Assembly: GCA_903927685.1 (NCBI GenBank)
Contig: CAIYOB010001336.1
Coordinates: 1-7,944 of the forward strand
Source of the DNA: an uncultured Planctomycetaceae bacterium
GTDB taxonomy: Bacteria > Planctomycetota > Planctomycetia > Pirellulales > Pirellulaceae
DNA length: 7,944 nt
Direction of reading: 5' to 3'
This document shows, one piece after another, positions 1 through 6,488 of the stretch. Made by a program: the position numbers and the translations under genes. Numbering within the stretch: position 1 is the first letter of the stretch; every line of letters starts with the position of its first letter. The notes beneath the pieces were generated by a model that ran no database searches, was not told the DNA's origin, and saw only the letters and a program-made list of their open reading frames with translations.

Positions 1-1061
1 ATTACAACACGGAGATTCGTCCCGGCCCGCTGGACATCGGCTTCGACTACGCCTGGCTCCTTCCGGCCACCGGCGACCGCACCCCGTGCGTGTGGGTGGA
101 AAACCGCCGTGTGGTCAACTTGGATCCGGCCGATCCGATCCAGTTGGACTATACCGTACAGCGCGGGGAACCGCGTTCGTTCGTCAACGGCATCCCGCGG
201 ATCGGCTCGCAGACGGGCGGCCAAGCGGCGTTGTGGAAGGACGACGAGAACGCCGACGTGATCGCCGCCAAGGGCGTCGCGTTCATCGAGCGGCATCGCG
301 ACCGGCCGTTTTTCCTGTACCTGGCCACCCACGACATCCACGTGCCACGCGTGCCGCATCCGCGGTTCCGAGGCACCAGCCAAACGGGCGTCCGCGGAGA
401 CGCCGTGCACTCGTTCGATTGGACCGTGGGCCAGGTGCTCGACGCGCTCGATCGCCTGCAACTGGCCGACCACACGCTGCTGATCGTCACCAGCGACAAC
501 GGCGGCACGCTCGACAACAACGGCCCCGACGTCGAGCACGGCATCGGTTCGCCCGAGGCCAACGCGGGGCACCTGCACAACGGGCCGCTCCGCGCCGGCA
601 AGGGCAGCTGCTATGAGGGCGGGACCCGGGTCCCGTTCCTCGCCCGCTGGCCCGGTCACATCCGGCCGGGTGAGTCGGATGCGTTGGTCGCCCACGTCGA
701 CATGCTGGCCTCGTTTGCCGCGCTGACCGGCCAACCGCTCGCGGAAGCCGACGGCCCGGACAGCTGCAACGTCTTGCCTGCCCTCCTGGAAGGCAAGCCC
801 GGGCGCGAACAGCTGGTCGAGCACGGTCGCGGCCTGAGCCTCCGGCTGGGCACCTGGAAGTACCTTCCGCCGCAGAACTCCGCGCCCGCCAAGAAGAGTC
901 CCAAGGTGAAAGCCAACCGCGCCGCCGCGCCGGCCGAACTGTACGACCTGGCCCGGGACTTGGGCGAAACTCGGAACCTCGCCGGCGAGCGTCCGGAACT
1001 CGTGGCTCAGATGCAGAAACTACTGGCGGAGATCGAGTCGAACGGGCGCAGCCGCCCCTGA
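1..1061 (+). CDS. Sulfatase (arylsulfatase A-type alkaline-phosphatase superfamily), C-terminal part; 5' end outside window
   Basis: The frame is open from base 3, giving 352 visible residues to a TGA at 1059-1061. The beginning, including the C-x-P-S-R formylglycine site and signal peptide, lies outside the window, so catalytic competence cannot be judged. Visible sulfatase signatures (numbered from the first visible codon) are a GFDYAW...PATGDR block near residues 13-26, ATHDIHVP near 108-115 (metal/substrate histidines), GVRGD then FDW near 129-140, TSDNGG near 163-168 (metal-binding Asp-Asn) and LRAGKG...EGGTRVP near 197-211 (conserved substrate-side Lys). The tail ELYDLARDLGETRNLA near 313-328 is the usual closing motif of these enzymes. 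Family members cleave sulfate esters, often from sulfated polysaccharides or glycosaminoglycans, and are usually exported; the substrate cannot be told here. It converges on the next gene with 66 bases between stops. The family call is firm, the subfamily open. Confidence 0.95.
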   Translation, partial: YNTEIRPGPLDIGFDYAWLLPATGDRTPCVWVENRRVVNLDPADPIQLDYTVQRGEPRSFVNGIPRIGSQTGGQAALWKDDENADVIAAKGVAFIERHRDRPFFLYLATHDIHVPRVPHPRFRGTSQTGVRGDAVHSFDWTVGQVLDALDRLQLADHTLLIVTSDNGGTLDNNGPDVEHGIGSPEANAGHLHNGPLRAGKGSCYEGGTRVPFLARWPGHIRPGESDALVAHVDMLASFAALTGQPLAEADGPDSCNVLPALLEGKPGREQLVEHGRGLSLRLGTWKYLPPQNSAPAKKSPKVKANRAAAPAELYDLARDLGETRNLAGERPELVAQMQKLLAEIESNGRSRP

Positions 1062-1132
1062 GCCGAATCGGACGAGGTTAAGCGTGCTGGCGGCCTTGCC
1101 GTGCAGCTGCCTCGCACTGCGGCCGGCTCAGG
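1057..1132. repeat. 9-bp inverted repeat spanning the stop codons of two convergent genes
   Basis: CCTGAGCCG at 1057-1065 is the exact reverse complement of CGGCTCAGG at 1124-1132. The left arm contains the sulfatase TGA, and the right arm contains the TGA of the - strand gene. The 58 bases between hold only weak secondary pairings and no T-tract on either strand. It may help 3'-end formation for both convergent transcripts, but it is not a canonical intrinsic terminator and could be chance in such GC-rich DNA. Confidence 0.3.
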
Positions 1133-2390
1133 CCTCGTACTCGGTCACGCCGTCGGCGCGGACCCACAGCATTTGGTCGCACAGCGGGTGGTCGGCGGTC
1201 GCAAAGTCCGAGCGGACTTGCTGCTGGCAGTGCTGGAGCAGTTCCCGCGAGTCGGGGGCCGCGGCCACGAAGAAGTCGCGATTGGGCAAGCCGATCACAA
1301 ACGGCTGCCCGAACACTTCCAACAGCTGGTCGCGGAACTCGGGACTGACGAACCGCACGGCGTTGTACGAGTCGTGTTTGGCCGGCAGCACCATGCTCGG
1401 CCGCGGCGGGCCGCCCACCACGTGCAACTGCATCGGTCCGACCTCCCAGTAGGCCGTCAGGTTGCTGAGCGCCAGTTCATGGAGTTCCTCCGGCGAGATT
1501 CCCCACTTGTCCAGGAGGTCGTCGCGGACGTACCAGTACGTGTCCGGCTGGTCGATCACGTACAGGATCGCCAGCGGCCCCACCCAAGGCTGGCCGACGT
1601 GGTTGGGAAAGTTGCGTTGCCATTGGTCCAGGGGATACAGCATCGGCATGATCCGCTCGCGCACCGCGTCCAGGGTCGGATCAAAACGCTGGATGGCAGC
1701 TCCCTGGAGCCGCTCGGCCCGCTCCAGGACCTGGGCCACCAATTCGTCAAACCGGTCCGGCGTCGCGATGTACTGGCGGTAGAAATTGGCGAGTCCCACT
1801 TGCGCATCGCCGAACTGCACCGTCAGCACTTCCGTCGGCTCGACCTTCCGCTGCGGATAGAGCCGCCGCGCTTCGTCCACCACGCGCTGCGTGAACACAT
1901 CGGCCGGATCGGCCGGCGCGTCGGCCAGGCGGATCGTGCCGAGGATCATCCGGGCCAGCGTCTGCAACTCCGGATCCCGCTCGCCCGCCTCGCAGAACAG
2001 GACCGACAGCAGCAAGCCGGCGTGCCGCAACAGCCAGATCTGCGCCCACTCCCACGGCTCGGAATCGGCGTCGCCGAACAGGTCCTCGAAATGATCGGCG
2101 GGACCTTCCAGCCCCAGGTGCTCCCAGGGGATGTCCAGCGGCGTGACCCGAGTCAGTCCCGCGGCCTTGGGCAGCAGCGACGCCAAATCCAGTTCCGGCG
2201 GCGGCGGGGCGTCCGGCCGGGGAGTCAGGTGCAGGCAATGAAACGACAGCTTGGCCTGATTCTCGGGCGAGCGCAGGATCAGCCACTGGTCGCGGCGTTC
2301 GGGCTGCCAAGTCGGCGGATGCGACAGAGCGTACCAGCCGGAGTCGCTGATATAAGGAATCCAATGGGAAGGCACCGTGGGACGTTTCAT
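1128..2390 (-). CDS. Protein of unknown function with DUF1444 (YtpQ)-like C-terminal region
   Basis: A 420-residue protein from ATG 2390. The start is chosen because a GGGGAG Shine-Dalgarno sits 10 bases upstream and because MKRPTVPSHW leads straight into the conserved-looking start of the first domain. An in-frame GTG at 2432 would add 14 residues but has no ribosome binding site. There is no signal peptide or membrane segment, so it is probably cytosolic. Residues about 10-160 (WIPYISDSGWYALSHPPTW, later WEWAQIWLLRHAGLLLSVLF) look like a small alpha/beta PsbP/DcrB-like domain. Residues about 165-410 resemble DUF1444/YtpQ, with a repeated LxxVxxA segment, then YWYVRDDLLDKWGISPEEL and HELALSNLTAYWE near 285-316, then HDSYNAVRFV and PFVIGLPNRDFFVAA near 339-377. 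The biochemical role of DUF1444 is unknown. It is separated from the upstream - gene by that gene's terminator, so it probably has its own promoter. The gene call is secure, the domain calls moderate. Confidence 0.85.
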   Translation of the reverse strand: MKRPTVPSHWIPYISDSGWYALSHPPTWQPERRDQWLILRSPENQAKLSFHCLHLTPRPDAPPPPELDLASLLPKAAGLTRVTPLDIPWEHLGLEGPADHFEDLFGDADSEPWEWAQIWLLRHAGLLLSVLFCEAGERDPELQTLARMILGTIRLADAPADPADVFTQRVVDEARRLYPQRKVEPTEVLTVQFGDAQVGLANFYRQYIATPDRFDELVAQVLERAERLQGAAIQRFDPTLDAVRERIMPMLYPLDQWQRNFPNHVGQPWVGPLAILYVIDQPDTYWYVRDDLLDKWGISPEELHELALSNLTAYWEVGPMQLHVVGGPPRPSMVLPAKHDSYNAVRFVSPEFRDQLLEVFGQPFVIGLPNRDFFVAAAPDSRELLQHCQQQVRSDFATADHPLCDQMLWVRADGVTEYEA

Positions 2391-2708
2391 GAAGAGCCGA
2401 CTCCCCTGTTTGCGGACGGCGGACGCTTTCACCGCTGGTGATTATGCCACGTTGCGGCGCGGCGGGGAAGCGCGGGGAGCGAATCGAATGCCGGCGAAGG
2501 GACAACGCGGCCGTGGCCGCTGGCCTGCCGGAATTTCTGCCGGCGATCGTCTTGGCGGCCCACCCGGGCTGCTCGCCGGGCGCAAAAAGAACCCGGCCTC
2601 CTTCGGGAAGCCGGGTGATGACTGGCGGTCGGGGCGGCGCCAGGCCGCCGCGGTCAGAGCGTGGCGAGCCTGGCGAACGGCGACGCGTCGAGCAACACTC
2701 GGGTGGTC
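2391..2708. other. Intergenic spacer between the two - strand genes
   Basis: 318 bases without a convincing gene. It contains the intrinsic terminator of the 650-residue gene (2584-2616). It also holds a perfect short inverted repeat GCGGCC-GT-GGCCGC at 2507-2520, three copies of TGCCGG (2489, 2526, 2538; two extend to TGCCGGCGA) and a 10-bp palindrome CGACGCGTCG at 2681-2690. A CATAAT hexamer on the - strand (2446-2441) could be a -10 box for the downstream - gene, but no -35 partner is visible. Short GC-rich palindromes are expected by chance here. Confidence 0.5.
2584..2616 (-). terminator. Intrinsic (rho-independent) terminator of the 650-residue exported protein gene
   Basis: Read on the - strand, the arms at 2616-2606 and 2601-2591 form an 11-bp stem closed by a CGAA tetraloop, followed after two bases by TTTTT (2588-2584). 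On the - strand transcript every position pairs, one as a G-U wobble. On the + strand the same position is a C-A mismatch and no T-run follows. Direction therefore fits the gene whose stop is at 2709, about 93 bases upstream. Confidence 0.85.
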
Positions 2709-4661
2709 TTAGCGCCGATCATTGCCGCGGCGCGAGACCATGGGACCGGCTGCTTCCATGCCGTCGGCGGGCTTTTTCAGCAGGCAGCCGGCCACGAACC
2801 AACCGTTGTCTTCCGATTGGACGTACAGGCCGGCGGGGCCGAGATAGGTGCGGACCTTTTCGTAGTCCGGCATCTTGTCGCCCTGGATCTGCTGTTCCCG
2901 CAAGACGCCCTTCTCGTCGGGGCCGAACAGGCGGTTCAGCGCGCTGCCCAGCAGCGTTTCCGATTCCGGCATCTTGCCCGTCCGGATCAGTTCGTAGGTC
3001 GTGTGATACTCTTTGTCGGTCCGCGTAAAGTAGCGCACGGCATCCGCACCGGCGCCGATCTTCGTCAGGGCGTGGCCGATCATCACAAAGTCCTTGGTGT
3101 TGTCCAGCGTTTGCTGGCCCGCACCGTGATTGACGACCTCTTCGATGAAATCCACGTGCGAGGCAACCAGCAACTGGCCGAAGCCGACGGTAAAGGCGGC
3201 GTGCGACAGCAGCGGTCCGGTATCTTCCTCTTCCTCCTCTTCCTCCTCGAACTCACCAAAACCGGCACCGGCGATATCCAGCTCTTCCACCTCGGCCGGC
3301 GTCTGCTGCTCGATGATCTCCCACACCGTATACTCGCCGACTTCGCGTTTCTTGGCGTCGGGATCGGCCTGCATGGCCTTGTCCAACGTCGCCTTGACCG
3401 CGGCGGCGTCCTTGACCTCCAAGGCCAGCAGCCAGCGCTCGCTGGTCGTGGAAATCGGCAGCCGATAGTCGGTAAAGAACATGGCCCGTTCGCCCAAATG
3501 CCGCACCAGGCCCTGGCGGATATCGACGCGCGGGCCGTGGGGGTCGTTCTTCAGGCTGTCCATGATGTCCTCGAACACCGGGGCCCCGGCAACCTCGTCG
3601 ACCAGTGTCTTGGAATACTCGAAGGCTTCCTGCATCTTGAAGTGCAAGGTCAGGAAATTCGTCGCTTGATGGGGAATCCAGACGGGAGGCGCGACTTCCT
3701 CGCTGTTGGGGAAGTTCAGCATCCGGGCGGCCATGTTGTAACGTTCGCCAGTGCTGTTGACGGGCGGCGCGTAGATCGAGGTGCGATGCACGAGTTCGTT
3801 ATCGCCGGTCGCGAATTCGACGTAACCGCCCAAGCCCTGGATGGCCGAGAAGCCCTGATTGGCCAGGACCTTCAGCAGGTCCGTGCCCCGCTTCTTGCGT
3901 CCGCCCGCGGAGGCCCGCAAAGTCTCGACGTAGCCAAAGGGCTCGACGAACCAGCGCAGGTGCGGCTGGGCGTCGCCGGCGGCTGCCCGACAGCGAGCCA
4001 TGGTGGCTTGATAAGCCACGTCGTCCTTCAACGACTTCTGGTTCGGGTCCAGCAATCGCGCCAGGATTTCCTGGGCCGCCACTTCGTGATCCACGGCGAT
4101 CAGGAAATTATCGTGCAGGAGGTACACCGTCCGTTCGCTGTCCGCCGCGCCGCGTTCCTTGGGCAACACAAAGACGGTCAGCGCCACGCCTTGCACGGTC
4201 TTACTGGTTCGCTGGGCCTTGTTGGCCTTCATTTTCTCTGCGACGGAGGCCAGCAACTGGTTGGCTTGCTCGGCATGTCCCGTGACGTCCACGATCATGG
4301 CCAACGCGTGCTCTTTGGCGTCTCCGCCCGGCTGAATGGTCGCGAGAACCACTTCGCCGCCGTAGACGCCCTTCAGGTCTTCCGGCTTGATGCCCAGGCG
4401 CGAGCCCGTACGGCCCAGCTTGCTCTCGACCTGTTGGACCAGATCTTCGACGAACGCTTTGATCTCCGGATCGTTGACCAGCGCGCCCAGTTGCGTCTTG
4501 TCGAAGTCCTGTTGCAGGCGATCGGCGTCTGGCACCGACAGGAAGCCCTTGGTCGCCGGCGGGAGCAGGCTGTCGATAGGCCGGGCGGCCTGGCATAGGC
4601 TCGGCCCTGCCAGCAGGGAAAGCGTCAGCAGGGTAACCAACAGAAACGCAGATCGCGTCAC
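2709..4661 (-). CDS. Exported protein of unknown function (DUF3352-like, planctomycete type)
   Basis: A 650-residue protein from GTG 4661 to TAA 2709-2711. The start is fixed by an ideal AAGGAG seven bases upstream and by the signal peptide that follows at once (TRSAFLLVTLLTLSLLAGPS, cleavage probably after CQA, about residue 25). The open frame continues to 4808, but that extension has no ribosome binding site. The mature protein opens with RPIDSLLPPATKGFLSVPDA then LQQDFDKTQLGALVNDPEIK, the style of planctomycete and cyanobacterial proteins placed near DUF3352; that link is from memory of the family. A run of eight Glu (472-479) then Asp interrupts an otherwise ordinary alpha/beta sequence. 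No catalytic motif, later membrane segment or lipobox is seen. It is expected in the periplasm or cell envelope. It has its own terminator and probably its own promoter, so it is likely monocistronic. Function unknown. Confidence 0.88.
   Translation of the reverse strand: MTRSAFLLVTLLTLSLLAGPSLCQAARPIDSLLPPATKGFLSVPDADRLQQDFDKTQLGALVNDPEIKAFVEDLVQQVESKLGRTGSRLGIKPEDLKGVYGGEVVLATIQPGGDAKEHALAMIVDVTGHAEQANQLLASVAEKMKANKAQRTSKTVQGVALTVFVLPKERGAADSERTVYLLHDNFLIAVDHEVAAQEILARLLDPNQKSLKDDVAYQATMARCRAAAGDAQPHLRWFVEPFGYVETLRASAGGRKKRGTDLLKVLANQGFSAIQGLGGYVEFATGDNELVHRTSIYAPPVNSTGERYNMAARMLNFPNSEEVAPPVWIPHQATNFLTLHFKMQEAFEYSKTLVDEVAGAPVFEDIMDSLKNDPHGPRVDIRQGLVRHLGERAMFFTDYRLPISTTSERWLLALEVKDAAAVKATLDKAMQADPDAKKREVGEYTVWEIIEQQTPAEVEELDIAGAGFGEFEEEEEEEEDTGPLLSHAAFTVGFGQLLVASHVDFIEEVVNHGAGQQTLDNTKDFVMIGHALTKIGAGADAVRYFTRTDKEYHTTYELIRTGKMPESETLLGSALNRLFGPDEKGVLREQQIQGDKMPDYEKVRTYLGPAGLYVQSEDNGWFVAGCLLKKPADGMEAAGPMVSRRGNDRR
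3225..3248 (-). repeat. Short GAG/GAA codon tract encoding eight glutamates
   Basis: The + strand reads a TTC/CTC pyrimidine tract; on the coding strand this is eight consecutive GAG or GAA codons (residues 472-479 of the exported protein). It is preceded by GEF and followed by DTG. Mixed GAG/GAA use makes it an imperfect microsatellite. Length variation between relatives would be in-frame if whole codons are gained or lost. Confidence 0.8.
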
Positions 4662-4767
4662 TTCAAATCTCCTTCGCAAAGCGCGTTGTCGCAGGACGGC
4701 GAGCTGGACAGGGGCCGTCTGCACCGGTGGACGGGAATCTTCGGACGAAAAATCCATTTCAAGCTGT

Positions 4768-4826
4768 ATCGGCAAGCGCCATCCGGAAAACCAGTTCAAC
4801 TGAACCAAATTGCCCGGCTTGCCGAT
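4768..4826 (-). promoter_or_regulatory. Possible structured 5' leader of the exported-protein gene
   Basis: ATCGGCAAGC at 4768-4777 and GCTTGCCGAT at 4817-4826 are a perfect 10-bp inverted repeat. A second dyad, GTTCA-AC-TGAAC (4794-4805), lies almost at its centre. If transcription starts near 4832 from the TATGAT box, this would be the first folded element of a leader of about 170 bases. It could equally be a protein-binding operator. No known riboswitch class was recognised. Confidence 0.4.
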
Positions 4827-4838
4827 TCACGGCGGGAT

Positions 4839-4867
4839 ATCATACCCGCGTGTCGAAGTGGAGGAAA
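4839..4867 (-). promoter_or_regulatory. Candidate promoter for the exported-protein gene
   Basis: On the - strand TATGAT (4844-4839) matches five of six consensus -10 bases. The hexamer 17 bases upstream, TTTCCT (4867-4862), matches only three of six. The -10 lies within a 5-bp GC-armed dyad (4832-4836/4845-4849). Position upstream of the gene is right, but the weak -35 keeps confidence low. Confidence 0.3.
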
Positions 4868-4903
4868 TGCTAAAAATGGACGCGTGCCCAAAGTCTAAGC
4901 AAT

Positions 4904-4914
4904 GTGCCGGGCAC
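4904..4914. promoter_or_regulatory. 11-bp palindrome just upstream of the argH promoter, possible operator
   Basis: GTGCC-G-GGCAC is a perfect dyad five bases before the TTGACA hexamer. It lies between the two divergent promoter candidates, where a regulator could act. It does not resemble the AT-rich ARG box bound by ArgR. It may be chance. Confidence 0.25.
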
Positions 4915-4919
4915 GTTCG

Positions 4920-4948
4920 TTGACAGTTGTTCGTAAGCTACATAGCAT
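4920..4948 (+). promoter_or_regulatory. Sigma-70-type promoter candidate for argH and the HEAT-repeat gene
   Basis: A perfect TTGACA (4920-4925) is followed after exactly 17 bases by TAGCAT (4943-4948, four of six consensus -10 bases). The predicted transcript would start near 4955 and carry a leader of about 130 bases that includes the REP-like repeat. Planctomycete promoters are poorly characterised, so this rests on the general bacterial consensus. Confidence 0.5.
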
Positions 4949-4970
4949 GAAGGGGTTGTTTTCTGCGCAA

Positions 4971-5059
4971 GGAAGGGACAGGACCCTTTCCAGCGGTTTT
5001 TCCCAGTCGTTCTGACGCAACAGGGCCTGTCCCCTGTTCGCCATGTCCCCAGTTCGCCA
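4971..5059. repeat. REP/BIME-like element: two inverted hairpin units plus a 16-bp tandem duplication
   Basis: Unit 1 (4971-4991) folds GGAAGGG against CCTTTCC with one G-U pair around a 7-base loop. Unit 2 (5019-5038) folds AACAGGG against CCCTGTT perfectly around a 6-base loop. The units are inverted copies of one core: GGGACAGG (4975-4982) is the reverse complement of CCTGTCCC (5026-5033), extended by CCC/GGG across a single bulged A (4983), so the pair can also form one long hairpin. Directly after comes a 16-bp tandem duplication, 5028-5043 and 5044-5059, with one mismatch (T5035/A5051). Paired inverted GGGACAG palindromes in a spacer resemble the REP elements mobilised by REP-associated Y1 transposases. 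No such transposase is in the window, and whether this is repeated elsewhere in the genome cannot be seen. Confidence 0.6.
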
Positions 5060-5087
5060 ATCCGTAGGTGGCAGCACGAGGCCGAGC

Positions 5088-6488
5088 TTGAGTAGTCCCA
5101 GTCGAAGCGGAGTGTTTCAGCAGGCGACGGATCGCCGTGTGGAGCGGTTTACCGAGAGCATCAGCTTTGACCAGCGACTGTACGCCCACGACATCGCCGG
5201 CTCGATCGCCCACGCCCAGATGCTAGCAGTGGTGGGGTTGATCTCGGACACCGAGAGCCGGCTCATCGAGGCGACTCTGCAGGCGATCCGGCAAGAGATC
5301 GAGGACGGCCGATTTCAATATCGTGTGGAACTGGAAGACATCCACATGCATATCGAGCAGGAATTGGTCGGCCGGCTGGGTGACGTGGGCCGGAAACTGC
5401 ACACGGGGCGCAGTCGTAACGATCAAGTGTCAACGGACTTACGGCTCTGGGTCCGGGACGCATTGGACCGTGTCGACCAGCGGGTTGTCGCCCTGCAAAA
5501 GGCTTTTGTCGGACGGTGTGATTCCGACGCCGACGCGATCCTCCCCGCGTACACTCACTTGCAGCGGGCGCAACCGGTACTGGCGAGCCATTATTGGCTG
5601 GCCTACTGCGAGAAACTCGAACGCGACCGGCAACGGCTAGCCGATTGTCGGAAGAGGGTCAATGTCTGCAGCTTGGGCTGCGCGGCGGTGGCGGGGACAA
5701 CCCTGCCCATCGACCGTCACGACGTCGCTCGCCGATTGGACTTTGACGCGGTCGCCTCCAACAGCCTGGACGTGTCCAGCGACCGGGATTTCGTGTTGGA
5801 GTCCGCGTTCGTCCTGACGCTGATTGCCGAACATCTGAGCACCTGGGCGGAAGAGTGGATTCTCTGGTCGACGGTGGAATTCAACTTCCTCAAGCTTCCT
5901 CAGGCGTTCTGCACCGGTTCGTCGATCATGCCTCAGAAGATCAATCCGGACGTGCTCGAGCTGACGCGTGGCAAGACGGCCCGGGTCGTGGGAGACCTGC
6001 AGACGTTGCTCGTGTTGGTCAAGGGCTTGCCCTTGGCGTACAACCGGGATTTGCAGGAGGACAAGCCGGCGTTGTTTGATGCGTTTGATACGGTGGAAGC
6101 GTGCCTCGAGTTGGCGGCGCCGCTGGTCGCCGGAGCCGAACTGCGGCGGGCGGCGATTGCTGAGCGTCTGGACCGCGGCTACCTGGACGCGACGACGTTA
6201 ATGGAGTACCTGATCCGCCGGGGCCTGCCCCAGCGCACCGCCCACCACCTGGTCGGCGCCCTGGTGGCTCGTGCGACGGAGCGTGGCGTGCGACTGGCAG
6301 ACCTGTCGCTGGACGAGTTCCAGGCCGCGGGCGCGGCCCTGGACGACAGCGTGTATGCGGTGCTGGGCAGCGAGAACGCCGTGCGGGCGTTCGCCAGCTA
6401 CGGCTCGACGGCTCCGCAGGAAGTGGCGAGTCAAGTGGCGAACTGGAAAGTCAAATTGGGATTGAGCGACGGGGAACCACGACGATGA
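5088..6488 (+). CDS. argH: Argininosuccinate lyase
   Basis: Splits argininosuccinate into arginine and fumarate, the last step of arginine synthesis; family members are cytosolic homotetramers of the fumarase/aspartase superfamily. From TTG 5088 the protein has 466 residues, close to the usual 455-475. It shows [20 protein letters not shown] (about 23-42), [10 protein letters not shown] (105-114), YTHLQRAQP (about 155-163, catalytic His 157), LDVSSDRDF (about 227-235) and the mobile serine loop [11 protein letters not shown] (277-287) with superfamily Lys 284 and Asn 286. The TTG start has GAGG six bases upstream and gives [10 protein letters not shown]. The in-frame ATG at 5043 lies across the junction of a tandem repeat, has no ribosome binding site and would add 15 atypical residues. 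N-terminal SGVF stands where many homologues have GGRF. The stop overlaps the next gene's start. The enzyme call is very firm, the start less so. Confidence 0.97.
   Translation: MSSPSRSGVFQQATDRRVERFTESISFDQRLYAHDIAGSIAHAQMLAVVGLISDTESRLIEATLQAIRQEIEDGRFQYRVELEDIHMHIEQELVGRLGDVGRKLHTGRSRNDQVSTDLRLWVRDALDRVDQRVVALQKAFVGRCDSDADAILPAYTHLQRAQPVLASHYWLAYCEKLERDRQRLADCRKRVNVCSLGCAAVAGTTLPIDRHDVARRLDFDAVASNSLDVSSDRDFVLESAFVLTLIAEHLSTWAEEWILWSTVEFNFLKLPQAFCTGSSIMPQKINPDVLELTRGKTARVVGDLQTLLVLVKGLPLAYNRDLQEDKPALFDAFDTVEACLELAAPLVAGAELRRAAIAERLDRGYLDATTLMEYLIRRGLPQRTAHHLVGALVARATERGVRLADLSLDEFQAAGAALDDSVYAVLGSENAVRAFASYGSTAPQEVASQVANWKVKLGLSDGEPRR

Larger units (their letters stand above)
4662..5087. 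other. Divergent intergenic region between the exported-protein gene and argH
   Basis: 426 bases with no convincing gene. The left part (4662-4680) holds the AAGGAG ribosome binding site for the - gene. The middle holds a 10-bp inverted repeat (4768-4826) and a TATGAT -10 candidate on - (4844-4839). The right part is locally AT-richer, with a palindrome (4904-4914), a + promoter (4920-4948), a REP/BIME-like repeat (4971-5059) and the probable GAGG ribosome binding site of argH (5078-5081). Confidence 0.75.

Noticed and set aside
90..1061. Sulfatase start at GTG 90
   Set aside because: The same frame is open to base 3 and already encodes sulfatase-like sequence (GFDYAW, PATGDR), so the gene begins outside the window.
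1101..2441. Long open frame on + (446 codons) opposite the DUF1444-like gene
   Set aside because: It is very rich in Arg, Gln and His, shows no domain, and mirrors the codon structure of the - strand gene, which has recognisable sequence and a ribosome binding site. GC-rich DNA produces such antisense shadows.
2391..2708. Small genes in the spacer between the two - genes
   Set aside because: Open frames here lack ribosome binding sites and domain-like sequence, and they overlap the terminator.
2661..4598. Long open frame on + (645 codons) opposite the exported-protein gene
   Set aside because: The - strand reading has an ideal ribosome binding site, a signal peptide and a matching terminator. 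The + reading has none and is a shadow.
4587..4599. Lipoprotein signal (Cys near residue 23 of the exported protein)
   Set aside because: The residues before the Cys are P-S-L, which do not fit a lipobox. An ordinary signal peptidase I site (CQA-A) follows.
4662..4808. Upstream start for the exported protein, including TTG 4679 which would give an RRRFE Tat-like motif
   Set aside because: AAGGAG lies seven bases before GTG 4661 and inside any longer version. No ribosome binding site supports 4808 or 4679, and the RRR codons are simply the Shine-Dalgarno region read in frame.
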